A stretch of DNA of 29,108 bases from an uncultured Clostridia bacterium (GCA_937877675.1 CALEIS010000131.1:1-29108), one strand, 5' to 3'; counted from the stretch's first letter, positions 8,211 through 15,190 are shown. Notes: generated by a model not told the origin, from the letters alone. Program-made: numbers and translations.

Positions 8211-9983
8211 ATGACTGTTAAAAGCAGATTCCCTATCAATGAGCCATTTCATAAGTTCAGATATATAAGAGATTTTAAGGATTTGATTAACCAAAGTGAA
8301 AACCTTTTCTCATCCCGTCCTGCATATAAATTGAGAAATAAAGATGGCATTTACTATGAGGTTACTTATAAAAGCTTCCGTCATTCAATATATTATCTTG
8401 CAAACAGTTTGGTAAATGACGGTTTCAAGAGAACTCATATTGCTGTTGTCGGTGCAAACTCATATAACTGGGCAGTAACATATTTGGCTGTTACTTGTAG
8501 TGATAATGTTATCGTGCCAATCGATAAGGAATTGACAACTGATAATATGATGGATGTCATTAGAGACTCCGACTCAATGATGCTTTTCGGTGACAAGAAA
8601 TATATCAAGGCTATTGAGGCAAGAAAAGATGAATTGCCTGAAGGCTTCCGTTTTGTTTGCTTTGATGATATTGAAATCGAAAATGTTGAGTTGTTTGAAA
8701 ACTACATTGATATAGGTAGAAAACTTTACAGAAGTGGCACAAAACATCTCGACAACATTACTGTTGACATTGAGGCTACAACAGCAATCCTTTTCACATC
8801 AGGTACAACTGGTGTTTCAAAGGGTGTTTGCCTTAGCCAGAAAAACATCTGTGCTGTTATTATGGGTGCTGCAGGTTGTATTAAGGTTACTGAAGAAGAC
8901 CAACTCTTGTCAATTCTTCCAATTCATCATACTTATGAATGTACAGTTGGTTTCTTGTATATTATTTATTCAGGTGCTTGTATTGCATTTAATCAGGGAC
9001 TCCGTTATATTACAAGAGATTTTAAAGAAGTAAGACCAACTTGTTTCATTACTGTTCCTCTTCTTATTGAAAAAGTTCATGCAAAAATCATGAAGAAGAT
9101 GGAAGAAAAAACAGCAGGTAAACTTATTTTTAAAGTAGGTAAATATGCTGCAAAATTCAGTAAAACATTGGGAATTAAAGACCTTGACAGAAAAATTTTC
9201 TCCGAAGTTCTTGAAACATTTGGTGGAAGACTTCGTCTTATCGTAACTGGTGCTGCTGCAATTGACCCTCGTGTTGCTGAGGACTTTATGCACATGGGTA
9301 TTGACCTTTACATAGGATATGGTCTTACAGAATGTGCACCACTTGTTGCTTGTAATAATGACCGTCTTATGCTTCCTGACTCAATCGGTACTCCAATGCC
9401 AGGTGCAGAGGTTGCAATTTTCAACCCTGACGATTTAGGTGTTGGTGAAATTTGGGTTCGTGGACCAATGGTTATGAACGGTTACTATAAAAATCAAGAA
9501 GCAACTGATGAAGTAATTACTCCTGACGGATGGTTCAGAACAGGTGACCTTGGTACTTGTGACCGTCACAACTGCTATAAACTCACAGGTCGTTGTAAGA
9601 ATGTTATTGTTACTAAAAATGGTAAAAATATTTTCCCTGAAGAAGTTGAATTGTACCTTAACACTAACCCTGTAATCGAAGAAAGCATTGTTTATGCTGA
9701 TGATGTTGATGACGAAACATTGGTAAGTGTTCAGATTTATCCTAACTATGAGCAGATTAAAAACAATCTCAAACGTCAGGATATTACAAAGGAAGATATT
9801 CAGAAATCTGTTGAAGAAGCAGTTAAGGATGTAAACAAGAAGCTTCCTAAATATAAGAAAATCAGAAATATTGAAATTAGTGAGCAAGAGTTTGAAAAGA
9901 CAACTACAAAGAAAATCAAACGTCATGCTAACTTGAAAAATAAAAAAGATAAAGAAAATACAGTTATTAAAATTGAGGAATAA
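8211..9983 (+). CDS. AMP-dependent long-chain acyl-CoA synthetase (AMP-binding enzyme)
   Basis: Activates a carboxylic acid (probably a fatty acid) with ATP to an acyl-adenylate, then to a thioester with CoA or a carrier. All adenylation motifs are present in order: the P-loop 'FTSGTTGVSKG' (about 195-205), 'YGLTECAPL', 'GWFRTGDLG', 'GRCKNVIVTKNGKNIFPEEVE', and the C-terminal catalytic Lys region 'EKTTTKKIKRH'. The 590-residue length fits the FadD/LC-FACS group. The ATG at 8211 is 9 bases from GGAGG (8197-8201), so the upstream in-frame TTG at 8178 and ATG at 8193 were rejected. There is no N-terminal signal or membrane helix. Substrate cannot be told from sequence. It is followed 5 bases later by an iron-sulfur flavoprotein. 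Confidence 0.93.
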   Translation: MTVKSRFPINEPFHKFRYIRDFKDLINQSENLFSSRPAYKLRNKDGIYYEVTYKSFRHSIYYLANSLVNDGFKRTHIAVVGANSYNWAVTYLAVTCSDNVIVPIDKELTTDNMMDVIRDSDSMMLFGDKKYIKAIEARKDELPEGFRFVCFDDIEIENVELFENYIDIGRKLYRSGTKHLDNITVDIEATTAILFTSGTTGVSKGVCLSQKNICAVIMGAAGCIKVTEEDQLLSILPIHHTYECTVGFLYIIYSGACIAFNQGLRYITRDFKEVRPTCFITVPLLIEKVHAKIMKKMEEKTAGKLIFKVGKYAAKFSKTLGIKDLDRKIFSEVLETFGGRLRLIVTGAAAIDPRVAEDFMHMGIDLYIGYGLTECAPLVACNNDRLMLPDSIGTPMPGAEVAIFNPDDLGVGEIWVRGPMVMNGYYKNQEATDEVITPDGWFRTGDLGTCDRHNCYKLTGRCKNVIVTKNGKNIFPEEVELYLNTNPVIEESIVYADDVDDETLVSVQIYPNYEQIKNNLKRQDITKEDIQKSVEEAVKDVNKKLPKYKKIRNIEISEQEFEKTTTKKIKRHANLKNKKDKENTVIKIEE

Positions 9984-9988
9984 TTAAA

Positions 9989-10570
9989 ATGATGCTTGAT
10001 AATGATAATAATACAAACGGATTATCAGTAATGGCCATTATGGCTTCTCCTCGTAAGGCTGGATATACTGCAAAGTTGTTGGGAAGTCTTTTAAGGGAGT
10101 TTCCAAAGGGTACAAATATTGAAATTATAAATTTGTACGACCTTAACCCTGTGCCTTGCAATTGTTGTGGATATTGCAAAACAGGCAATGGATGCTCAAA
10201 AAAAGACCTTGAGGACTTTTTCAGAAAGTTTGAAACAACAGATGTAATTATTTTTGCAACACCAATCTATTTTATGGGCGTACCTGCTCCATTTAAGGCT
10301 TTGATTGATAGATTTCAGCGTTATTACGAGGCAAGATTCCGTCGTAATATGAAAAATCCAATCGAAAAACGTCGTAAGGCAGCTTTGATAGTTACAAGTG
10401 GTAGCGATGGTGAAATTGGTTATGAAGTAATTAAACACCAGTTGTTACAGGCTTTTTCCGTACTTAATATTGAACTTTGTGGAGCAACCCTTGCACGAAA
10501 CACAGACAAGTGTGGAGTTGACAAAATGGATGTTGATAAAGCACGTGCATTATATTGGAAGGTGAGATAA
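9989..10570 (+). CDS. NADPH-dependent FMN reductase / iron-sulfur flavoprotein
   Basis: A 193-residue flavodoxin-fold protein. The FMN phosphate loop is 'ASPRKAGYTAKLL' (about 19-31) and the second flavin loop is 'ATPIYFMGVPAPFKALIDR'. Between them is a cysteine cluster with C57-x2-C60-x2-C63-x5-C69 (plus Cys59), matching the compact [4Fe-4S] motif of archaeal and clostridial iron-sulfur flavoproteins. Such proteins pass electrons between ferredoxin or NAD(P)H and acceptors such as oxygen, peroxide or disulfides. GAGGAA overlaps the end of the synthetase gene, 8 bases before the ATG. Its stop overlaps the thioredoxin start by one base (TAATG), implying translational coupling and a shared redox role. 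The partner and substrate are not known. Confidence 0.88.
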   Translation: MMLDNDNNTNGLSVMAIMASPRKAGYTAKLLGSLLREFPKGTNIEIINLYDLNPVPCNCCGYCKTGNGCSKKDLEDFFRKFETTDVIIFATPIYFMGVPAPFKALIDRFQRYYEARFRRNMKNPIEKRRKAALIVTSGSDGEIGYEVIKHQLLQAFSVLNIELCGATLARNTDKCGVDKMDVDKARALYWKVR

Positions 10571-10881
10571 TGGCAGTTATTAAAGTTGATGTAAATAATT
10601 TTGCACAAGAAGTTTTAAAATCAGAAAAACCAGTTCTTCTTGATATGTATGCTGATTGGTGCGGGCCATGTATGATGATGGCACCTGAAATTGAAGCTTT
10701 TGCAGAAGAAACTGATAAGGTAAAGGTTTGCAAACTCAATGTTGACGAAGCAACAGAGTTGGCAATCACATTTGGTGTAATGAGTATCCCAACAGTCCTT
10801 TTGTTCGAAAACGGACAGGAAGTAAAACGCTTTGTTGGTGCAAAAGAAAAACACCAGATTGCAGAATTTGTAAACTTATAA
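10570..10881 (+). CDS. trxA: Thioredoxin
   Basis: A 103-residue classical thioredoxin, the cytoplasmic dithiol-disulfide reductant. The active site WCGPC has Cys31 and Cys34, and the cis-proline is Pro74 in 'MSIPTVLLF'. The true start is the ATG at 10570, which shares its A with the flavoprotein TAA. GGAAGGTGA just upstream is the ribosome site, so the in-frame TTG at 10555 was rejected. No thioredoxin reductase gene is nearby. The upstream flavoprotein is the only redox enzyme in the operon and might reduce it, which is inference. The operon ends in a strong hairpin at 10901-10948. Confidence 0.97.
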   Translation: MAVIKVDVNNFAQEVLKSEKPVLLDMYADWCGPCMMMAPEIEAFAEETDKVKVCKLNVDEATELAITFGVMSIPTVLLFENGQEVKRFVGAKEKHQIAEFVNL

Positions 10882-10900
10882 TAAGTAAAATAAATGAAAA

Positions 10901-10948
10901 AAGGACACCAATGAAGTGAACCCCAAAAAGTTCACAATCGGTGTCCTT
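10901..10948. terminator. Bidirectional terminator between trxA and nanA
   Basis: Outer arms AAGGACACC (10901-10909) and GGTGTCCTT (10940-10948) pair perfectly over 9 bp. An inner 6-bp stem GTGAAC (10916-10921) / GTTCAC (10930-10935) closes a loop of about 8 bases. Flanking A-rich DNA gives a T-run in the leftward transcript. The rightward side has a weaker TTAATTTT tail. It lies between convergent genes and probably serves both. Confidence 0.88.
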
Positions 10949-10967
10949 AATTTTATGTGTTTAATTC

Positions 10968-11894
10968 TTATTTAACCCATTTTGCAACGGCTGTTTCAAC
11001 AAGCTCAACAACCTTGTCAACGATAACTTCGTCGCCATCCTGAAGGTTGAGAAGTGGCTCTCTTACTCCACCTAATTCGAGTCCTGCTCTCTTTTTAAGA
11101 GCAGCCTTTGCTGTTGCATACATATTACCCTTAGTACTGCACATTGTGTAAATTACTTCGTTGATGTCGTCCTGTAATTTGTATGCTTCCTTAACGTCAC
11201 CAGCTTTAATCATATTGTTAAGTGTAACGAAAAGTTCAGGCATAACACCGTATGTACCACCGATACCACCTTCAGCACCAATCATACGGCCACCGATAAA
11301 CTGTTCGTCTGGACCATTGAAAATAACAACTTCACGGTTGTTCATAGCTGCCTGACGGCGGAACATCTGAATATCCTGAATTGGCATTGATGAGTTCTTA
11401 ACACCAACTACTTTTGGATTTTTAAGCATTTCGTCAAAAAGACTTAATGTAAGTGAAACACCTGCAAGCTGTGGAATGTTGTAAATAACATAATCTGTGT
11501 TTGGAGCTGCTGCAGAAATGTCGTTCCAATATTTTGCAATAGCTTTTTCAGGAAGTCTGAAATAAATTGGTGGGATTGTTGCAATAGCGTCAACACCGAG
11601 TGCTTCAGCGTGACGAGCAAGTTCGCAACTGTCCTTTGTATTGTTACAAGCAACGTGAGCGATAATTGTGATTCTGCCCTTGTTTGCTTCCATAACTGCT
11701 TCAAGTGTCTTTTTTCTGTCTTCAACACTTAAATAAATACATTCACCTGATGAACCGCCAACATAAAGACCGTCAACACCTTTTTCGATAAGGAATTCAA
11801 CTAAAGCCTTTGTTCCATCAACTGAAACATCACCATTTTCATCATAACAAGCATAGAATGCAGGGATGACACCCTTATATTTTTCAAGACTCAT
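10968..11894 (-). CDS. nanA: N-acetylneuraminate lyase (DapA/NanA family aldolase)
   Basis: A 308-residue class I aldolase of the dihydrodipicolinate synthase/NAL family. It has the pyruvate-binding GSSGE at 47-51, Tyr138 in 'VIYNIPQLAGV' and the Schiff-base Lys166 in 'VVGVKNSSM'. It is expected to cleave N-acetylneuraminate to ManNAc and pyruvate. The lyase call over DHDPS or KDG aldolase rests on 'YNIPQLAGV', the overall resemblance to NAL and, mainly, the partner gene 5 bases upstream, an epimerase that would take ManNAc. AGAGG precedes the ATG. It is the second gene of a leftward operon and ends near the shared terminator. Confidence 0.87.
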   Translation of the reverse strand: MSLEKYKGVIPAFYACYDENGDVSVDGTKALVEFLIEKGVDGLYVGGSSGECIYLSVEDRKKTLEAVMEANKGRITIIAHVACNNTKDSCELARHAEALGVDAIATIPPIYFRLPEKAIAKYWNDISAAAPNTDYVIYNIPQLAGVSLTLSLFDEMLKNPKVVGVKNSSMPIQDIQMFRRQAAMNNREVVIFNGPDEQFIGGRMIGAEGGIGGTYGVMPELFVTLNNMIKAGDVKEAYKLQDDINEVIYTMCSTKGNMYATAKAALKKRAGLELGGVREPLLNLQDGDEVIVDKVVELVETAVAKWVK

Positions 11895-11899
11895 TTTAA

Positions 11900-13096
11900 T
11901 TAACCTCTTTCTTCAATTTCTTTCATCATCTGGTCAAGCATAATAAGACATCTTGGCACGTGGAATGGTCCTTTGAATGTTGAACCGATACAAGCAGGGA
12001 GAGTAGGATTACCATCACGACGGAGATAACCATACCATTCACCGCAAGGTGCTACTGCAAAATGGTCTTTTGTATATTCGAACAACTGATTAAAGATTTC
12101 AAGATATTTTTCATCTTTTGTATCTCTGTAAATCATCAAAGCAGCAATAAGTGCTTCGTTGTGTGGCCACCAGAGTTTCATATCATGTTCATAAGCTTCA
12201 GGTGGGTTGCCAAGACAGTCAAAGAAATAGAGAATTCCACCAAATTCTTTGTCCCAGCCCTTTTCAAATGCCATATCAAAGATTTCAATAGCCTTTGCGT
12301 GTAATTTTTTGTCACCAGTTTCGTTTGCTCTTTCCATAAGGAACCAGCTACATTCAATATCGTGACCTGGGTTTACAACTCTGCCTTCTGTAATGTTAAG
12401 TCTTGGTGTACCATCAAGAGAAACAGTTTCGAGAGTACAACCTAAATCTTTCTTAACGTGATATTTGAAAATATCAGCAACACATTCGTCAGCACGTTTG
12501 TTGTAAAGTTCTGCATTTTCAGGGTCAACACGAAGCATAACTGATGTAACATTGAGAATAATCATTGGAATACCAAGTGCACGACCTGTACGAGTTGCAG
12601 GTTCAGTCTTTGGACCGAGTCCTGTTGGGTCAGCCATACCATGGTTGAGATTCCAATACATATCATAAGCTCTTCTTGCTCTTTCGAGATGCTCTTTCTC
12701 ACCAGTAATGCCGTAATATTCAGCATTAGCGATACAGTAGAATGCTTCTGAATAGCAATATCTTCTCTGACGAAGTGGTTGACCATCTTCTGTAACTGTG
12801 AAATAAAGTCTGCCATCTGCATTTTTGTTTACACAGTAATTTTCAAGGAAATCGATACAACTCTTTGAAGCCTCAAGCCATTCCTGTTTTACACCATAAA
12901 CATGGCAAAGATAAGCAAAAGTCCAACCGCAACGACCCTGCATCCAGACACTCTTGTCTGTTGAAAAGACTTTACCGTCTTTGTCAATGCAAGTGTAAAC
13001 GCCACCGTGAACTTTATCCATACCGTTTTCGAGCCAGAAATTAGCAACGCTGTTAAGTTCATCTAAAACCCATTGTCTTTGTTCTTTAAGGTTCAT
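11900..13096 (-). CDS. N-acylglucosamine 2-epimerase (renin-binding-protein type)
   Basis: A 398-residue (alpha/alpha)6-barrel epimerase interconverting ManNAc and GlcNAc. Blocks matching the AGE/RENBP subfamily rather than cellobiose 2-epimerase are 'SVWMQGRCGWTFAYL' (about 49-63), 'VNPGHDIECSWFLMER' with His245, 'MKLWWPHNEALIA' with His312, and 'FKGPFHVPRCLIMLD' with His379. These carry the conserved barrel histidines. AGGTG lies ahead of the ATG, and a good leftward promoter lies at 13133-13161. With the lyase it makes a two-step route from sialic acid to GlcNAc without ManNAc kinase or ManNAc-6-P epimerase, as in the Bacteroides NanLET route. No sialic acid transporter or sialidase is in the operon. 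Confidence 0.92.
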   Translation of the reverse strand: MNLKEQRQWVLDELNSVANFWLENGMDKVHGGVYTCIDKDGKVFSTDKSVWMQGRCGWTFAYLCHVYGVKQEWLEASKSCIDFLENYCVNKNADGRLYFTVTEDGQPLRQRRYCYSEAFYCIANAEYYGITGEKEHLERARRAYDMYWNLNHGMADPTGLGPKTEPATRTGRALGIPMIILNVTSVMLRVDPENAELYNKRADECVADIFKYHVKKDLGCTLETVSLDGTPRLNITEGRVVNPGHDIECSWFLMERANETGDKKLHAKAIEIFDMAFEKGWDKEFGGILYFFDCLGNPPEAYEHDMKLWWPHNEALIAALMIYRDTKDEKYLEIFNQLFEYTKDHFAVAPCGEWYGYLRRDGNPTLPACIGSTFKGPFHVPRCLIMLDQMMKEIEERG

Positions 13097-13132
13097 TCGT
13101 TTTCACCTCATAAATTTTCAAAATACAACAAA

Positions 13133-13161
13133 ATTGTAGCACATAAAAAGTGCTTTGTAAA
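13133..13161 (-). promoter_or_regulatory. Sigma-A promoter of the epimerase-lyase operon
   Basis: On the minus strand TTTACA (13156-13161) and TACAAT (13133-13138) are separated by exactly 17 bases, and the -10 is preceded by TGC, giving an extended -10. Initiation would fall about 30 bases before the ATG at 13096. Confidence 0.85.
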
Positions 13162-13197
13162 GAAAATAGTAATAAAAACCAAATCAAAACAAAAGAA

Positions 13198-13224
13198 AAA
13201 AGCACCGCTTTTTGCGATGCTTTT
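13198..13224 (-). terminator. Second leftward terminator downstream of the tRNA genes
   Basis: AAAAGCA (13198-13204) pairs with TGCTTTT (13218-13224), continued after one C/A mismatch by CGC/GCG around a TTTTT loop. Read leftward it is followed by a T-rich tail (six T, one C, four T). It lies just upstream of the epimerase promoter and backs up the terminator at 13268-13303. Confidence 0.75.
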
Positions 13225-13247
13225 CATGGTGTCCCTCTCGGGTTCGA
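13225..13247 (-). other. Possible remnant of a tRNA 3' end
   Basis: The plus-strand segment CATGGTGTCCCTCTCGGG then TTCGA resembles, with one gap, the 3'-end region of tRNA-Glu at 13304-13327 (CATGGTGACCCGGACGGG then AATCGA). In both places it sits directly beside a leftward terminator hairpin. No cloverleaf can be built through 13300. It could be a relic of a third tRNA gene in the cluster, or chance. Confidence 0.2.
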
Positions 13248-13267
13248 TTTGTTTGAATAGTGAGATA

Positions 13268-13303
13268 ATAAAAAAATAACAGCCCAACTTGTGGACTGTT
13301 ATT
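13268..13303 (-). terminator. Rho-independent terminator of the tRNA-Met/tRNA-Glu operon
   Basis: AATAACAG (13275-13282) and CTGTTATT (13296-13303) form a perfect 8-bp stem with a 13-base loop. In the leftward transcript the hairpin is followed by a run of T residues (plus-strand A-run 13270-13276). It starts 3 bases after the tRNA-Glu CCA. Confidence 0.9.
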
Positions 13304-13305
13304 CA

Positions 13306-13380
13306 TGGTGACCCGGACGGGAATCGAACCCGTGTTACCGCCGTGAAAGGGCGGTGTCTTAACCGCTTGACCACCGGGCC
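13306..13380 (-). tRNA. tRNA-Glu (anticodon TTC)
   Basis: A complete cloverleaf is read on the minus strand. The 7-bp acceptor stem starts GGCCCGG and closes with CCGGGTC. The anticodon stem CCGCC/GGCGG encloses the loop CTTTCAC, with TTC at plus positions 13345-13347. The T-arm contains GGGTTCGAATCCC. Discriminator A and an encoded CCA end the gene at 13306. It decodes GAA/GAG. It follows tRNA-Met by 6 bases and is the last gene of the transcript. Confidence 0.97.
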
Positions 13381-13386
13381 ATGTAT

Positions 13387-13463
13387 TGGTAGCGGCAACG
13401 GGACTTGAACCTGTGACCTTCCGGGTATGAACCGGACGCTCTAGCCAACTAAGCTATGCCGCC
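13387..13463 (-). tRNA. tRNA-Met, elongator (anticodon CAT)
   Basis: The minus strand begins GGCGGCATAGCTTAG. It has the anticodon stem TCCGG/CCGGA around TTCATAC, with CAT at plus positions 13427-13429, the T-loop GGTTCAAGTCC, and an encoded CCA at 13387-13389. The acceptor begins with a G-U pair rather than the C/A mismatch of an initiator, and the body resembles Firmicutes elongator tRNA-Met, so it is not called fMet. It is the first gene of the transcript. Confidence 0.95.
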
Positions 13464-13491
13464 ATGTAGCCGCCGTTTTGACGGCTTCGTT

Positions 13492-13520
13492 ATTATAATA
13501 TAAGTATTTCGATTTGTCAA
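13492..13520 (-). promoter_or_regulatory. Perfect sigma-A promoter of the tRNA operon
   Basis: On the minus strand TTGACA (13515-13520), a 17-base spacer and TATAAT (13492-13497) are an exact consensus, as expected for stable-RNA genes. A small hairpin, GCCGT/ACGGC with a 4-base loop (13472-13485), lies between the start site and tRNA-Met and may be removed with the 5' leader. Confidence 0.93.
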
Positions 13521-13569
13521 CACTTTTTTTGAAAATTTTCAGAAAATATTATTTTCTTGAATTCATATG

Positions 13570-13575
13570 TATAAT
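13570..13575 (+). promoter_or_regulatory. Candidate -10 box for the nitroreductase gene
   Basis: TATAAT stands 42 bases before the start at 13617, with an alternative TATAGT at 13575-13580. No good -35 is found 16-18 bases upstream of either. It would be divergent from the tRNA promoter. Confidence 0.35.
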
Positions 13576-13616
13576 ATAGTAAAATAACAGTATAAATTGT
13601 TGTGAGAGGTAACCCT

Positions 13617-14144
13617 ATGAATTTTACAGAAATAGCACAAAACAGATACTCATGTCGTAGTTATGACCCAGAAAAAATGGTTGAGGATGAAAAAATCAAA
13701 GCAATTTTAGAAAGTGCCATTCTTTCACCATCCGCTTGTAATAGTCAGCCTTATCATTTCACAGTTTGTAAGGGTGAAAAGGCAAAAGAGGTTGCAAATG
13801 CGACTCAAAGTATGGGAATGAACAAGTTTGCCAGTGATGCACCTGTTATGATTGTGATTTCAGAAGATAATTACAATAAAACTGCAAGTCTTGGTGCAAA
13901 GGTTAAAGGTAACGATTACCGTTCAATCGATATTGGTATTGCAACAGCATATCTTACTGCAGAAGCATCTGCACAGGGTCTTGGCACTTGTATTTTAGGT
14001 TGGTTTGACGACAAAAAAATCCGTAAAATCTGTGGCTTACAAAACCCTGCAAGACTTGTTGTTTGCCTTGGTTATGCAAAAGAGGGTAGTAAAGTGCCAA
14101 CAAAAAAGAGAAAGGCATACGACGAACTTATAAGCGAGGTATAA
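13617..14144 (+). CDS. Nitroreductase family protein
   Basis: A 175-residue FMN-dependent oxidoreductase. The N-terminus 'NRYSCRSYDPEKM' is the Arg-x-Ser-x-Arg FMN phosphate-binding segment. 'SPSACNSQPYHFTV' (about 43-56) is the second flavin contact, and 'AEASAQGLGTCILGWFD' is the helix-strand over the flavin. Such enzymes reduce nitro groups, quinones or other acceptors with NAD(P)H; the natural substrate is unknown. The ATG at 13617 follows GAGAGGT by 7 bases, so the in-frame GTG at 13602 was rejected. It is followed one base after its stop by a small cysteine protein, a likely operon partner. Confidence 0.94.
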   Translation: MNFTEIAQNRYSCRSYDPEKMVEDEKIKAILESAILSPSACNSQPYHFTVCKGEKAKEVANATQSMGMNKFASDAPVMIVISEDNYNKTASLGAKVKGNDYRSIDIGIATAYLTAEASAQGLGTCILGWFDDKKIRKICGLQNPARLVVCLGYAKEGSKVPTKKRKAYDELISEV

Positions 14145-14145
14145 T

Positions 14146-14319
14146 ATGACTCAGTGTGAAAATTGTACAAACTTTTACTATGATGACGAATTGCAGGAAT
14201 ATTGTTGTGATATAAATCTTGATGAGGATGAGATGATGAGATTTTTGTCTTCACCAAACTATCGTTGTCCATACTTTCGTCTAGATGATGAATACGGTGT
14301 TGTCAAAAAACAAAACTAA
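14146..14319 (+). CDS. Small cysteine protein, DUF6472-like
   Basis: A 57-residue protein beginning MTQCENCTNFYYDDELQEYC and ending in 'DDEYGVVKKQN'. Cysteines at 4, 7, 20, 21 and 41 could form a metal site (C4-x2-C7, C20/C21, C41). The acidic 'DINLDEDEMMRFL' and 'CPYFRLDDEY' resemble small conserved clostridial proteins I remember as DUF6472; no function is established. It starts one base after the nitroreductase stop, with GAGGT 5 bases ahead of the ATG. No clear terminator follows, only an AT-only ACAAAA/TTTTGT pairing. Confidence 0.85.
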   Translation: MTQCENCTNFYYDDELQEYCCDINLDEDEMMRFLSSPNYRCPYFRLDDEYGVVKKQN

Positions 14320-14338
14320 TTTTTGTGTAGTATGAATA

Positions 14339-14367
14339 TTGAAGAAAAACCCAAAAAATAGTATAAT
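14339..14367 (+). promoter_or_regulatory. Sigma-A promoter of the first YhhN-family gene
   Basis: TTGAAG (14339-14344), a 17-base spacer and a perfect TATAAT (14362-14367). Initiation near 14374 would lie after the in-frame ATG at 14372, so it supports the downstream start at 14408. Confidence 0.72.
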
Positions 14368-14407
14368 GTAAATGGGGGTAATTATATATTTTATTGGGGG
14401 AAGGAAT

Positions 14408-15118
14408 ATGTATCAATATATTTATGCAACCGCTGTAATTGTTGGTCTTATAGTAACCGTTTCATTCTTGATTTTACGTGTTATGCGTGGTGGTGTGGCT
14501 GCTATGTTTTTGAAGGCAGGTGCTTCTGTCTGCTTTATCGGAACAGCTTTTTCGGCTTTTGCTTACAACCATGAGAATTTTGAATATGGAATTCTTGTTG
14601 TTATGGGTCTTATTTTCGGACTTTTAGGTGATGTGTGGCTTGATATGAAATATGTTTATAAGCAACATAATCATATCTATACATACGCAGGAATTATCTG
14701 CTTTATTGTAAACCATATTTTCTATATTCCAGCCGTAGCATTCAAATATGGTGAGGGCGATTTTAAATGGTGGTATGGTGTAATCAACATTGTTGCTTGT
14801 GTGGTATTTGCATCCGTAACTTTGGCACTTGAAAAGCCAATGGGTGTTAAATACGGAAGATATAAGAAAATCTTATTCTTATATGGAATGCTTCTTTCAC
14901 TCACAATGTTTACAGCAATTAACGGAATATTCTTCAGAGGTTTCTCAAAGGATTTCTTAATGCTTTCAATTGCAGCCGTACTTTTCACTCTTTCTGATTT
15001 GGTGCTTTCAAACATTTATTTCAAAGAAGGTGGAAACACAAAAACAAATGTTGTTATCAACCATCTTCTTTACTATGCAGCACAGTTTACTTTTGCAAGT
15101 ACACTCTTGCTAAAATAG
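14408..15118 (+). CDS. YhhN/TMEM86 (lysoplasmalogenase-family) membrane protein, copy 1
   Basis: A 236-residue polytopic membrane protein with about eight hydrophobic helices. The family's acidic motifs are present: 'GDVWLD' at 74-79 (Asp75, Asp79) and a late 'SDLVLSNIYF'. TMEM86/YhhN proteins include lysoplasmalogenases, which cleave the vinyl-ether bond of lysoplasmalogens. Anaerobic Clostridia make plasmalogens, so a lipid role is plausible but unproven. The start was set at 14408 because GGGGGAAGGA lies just upstream and the ATG at 14372 precedes the predicted transcript start. It is a tandem paralogue of the next gene, with GDxWLDxKYV, 'YTxAGI' and 'GGNTKxNV' shared at matching positions. 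Confidence 0.85.
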   Translation: MYQYIYATAVIVGLIVTVSFLILRVMRGGVAAMFLKAGASVCFIGTAFSAFAYNHENFEYGILVVMGLIFGLLGDVWLDMKYVYKQHNHIYTYAGIICFIVNHIFYIPAVAFKYGEGDFKWWYGVINIVACVVFASVTLALEKPMGVKYGRYKKILFLYGMLLSLTMFTAINGIFFRGFSKDFLMLSIAAVLFTLSDLVLSNIYFKEGGNTKTNVVINHLLYYAAQFTFASTLLLK

Positions 15119-15150
15119 TCACAGTGTTAAAAAATAAATAATATTTTTGG

Positions 15151-15190
15151 TTATACTGATAGTTGTAATTTTTTACAACTATTGGTATAA
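15151..15190 (+). promoter_or_regulatory. 18-bp dyad covering the promoter of YhhN copy 2
   Basis: TTATACTGATAGTTGTAA (15151-15168) and TTACAACTATTGGTATAA (15173-15190) pair over 18 positions with two G-T pairs, separated by TTTT. The inner AGTTGTAA/TTACAACT half is perfect. As DNA it spans the -35, spacer and most of the -10, like an operator. As RNA it could terminate read-through from copy 1, although the following TTCTTTTATA is a poor T-run. Confidence 0.6.

Noticed and set aside
10901..10948. Inverted repeat as the end of a mobile element
   Set aside because: It is a single hairpin between convergent genes with flanking A/T runs and is fully explained as a bidirectional terminator.
13227..13302. 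A third complete tRNA gene on the minus strand
   Set aside because: The segment ends in CCA-like sequence, but no acceptor, D or anticodon stems can be formed. The region overlaps the tRNA-Glu terminator.
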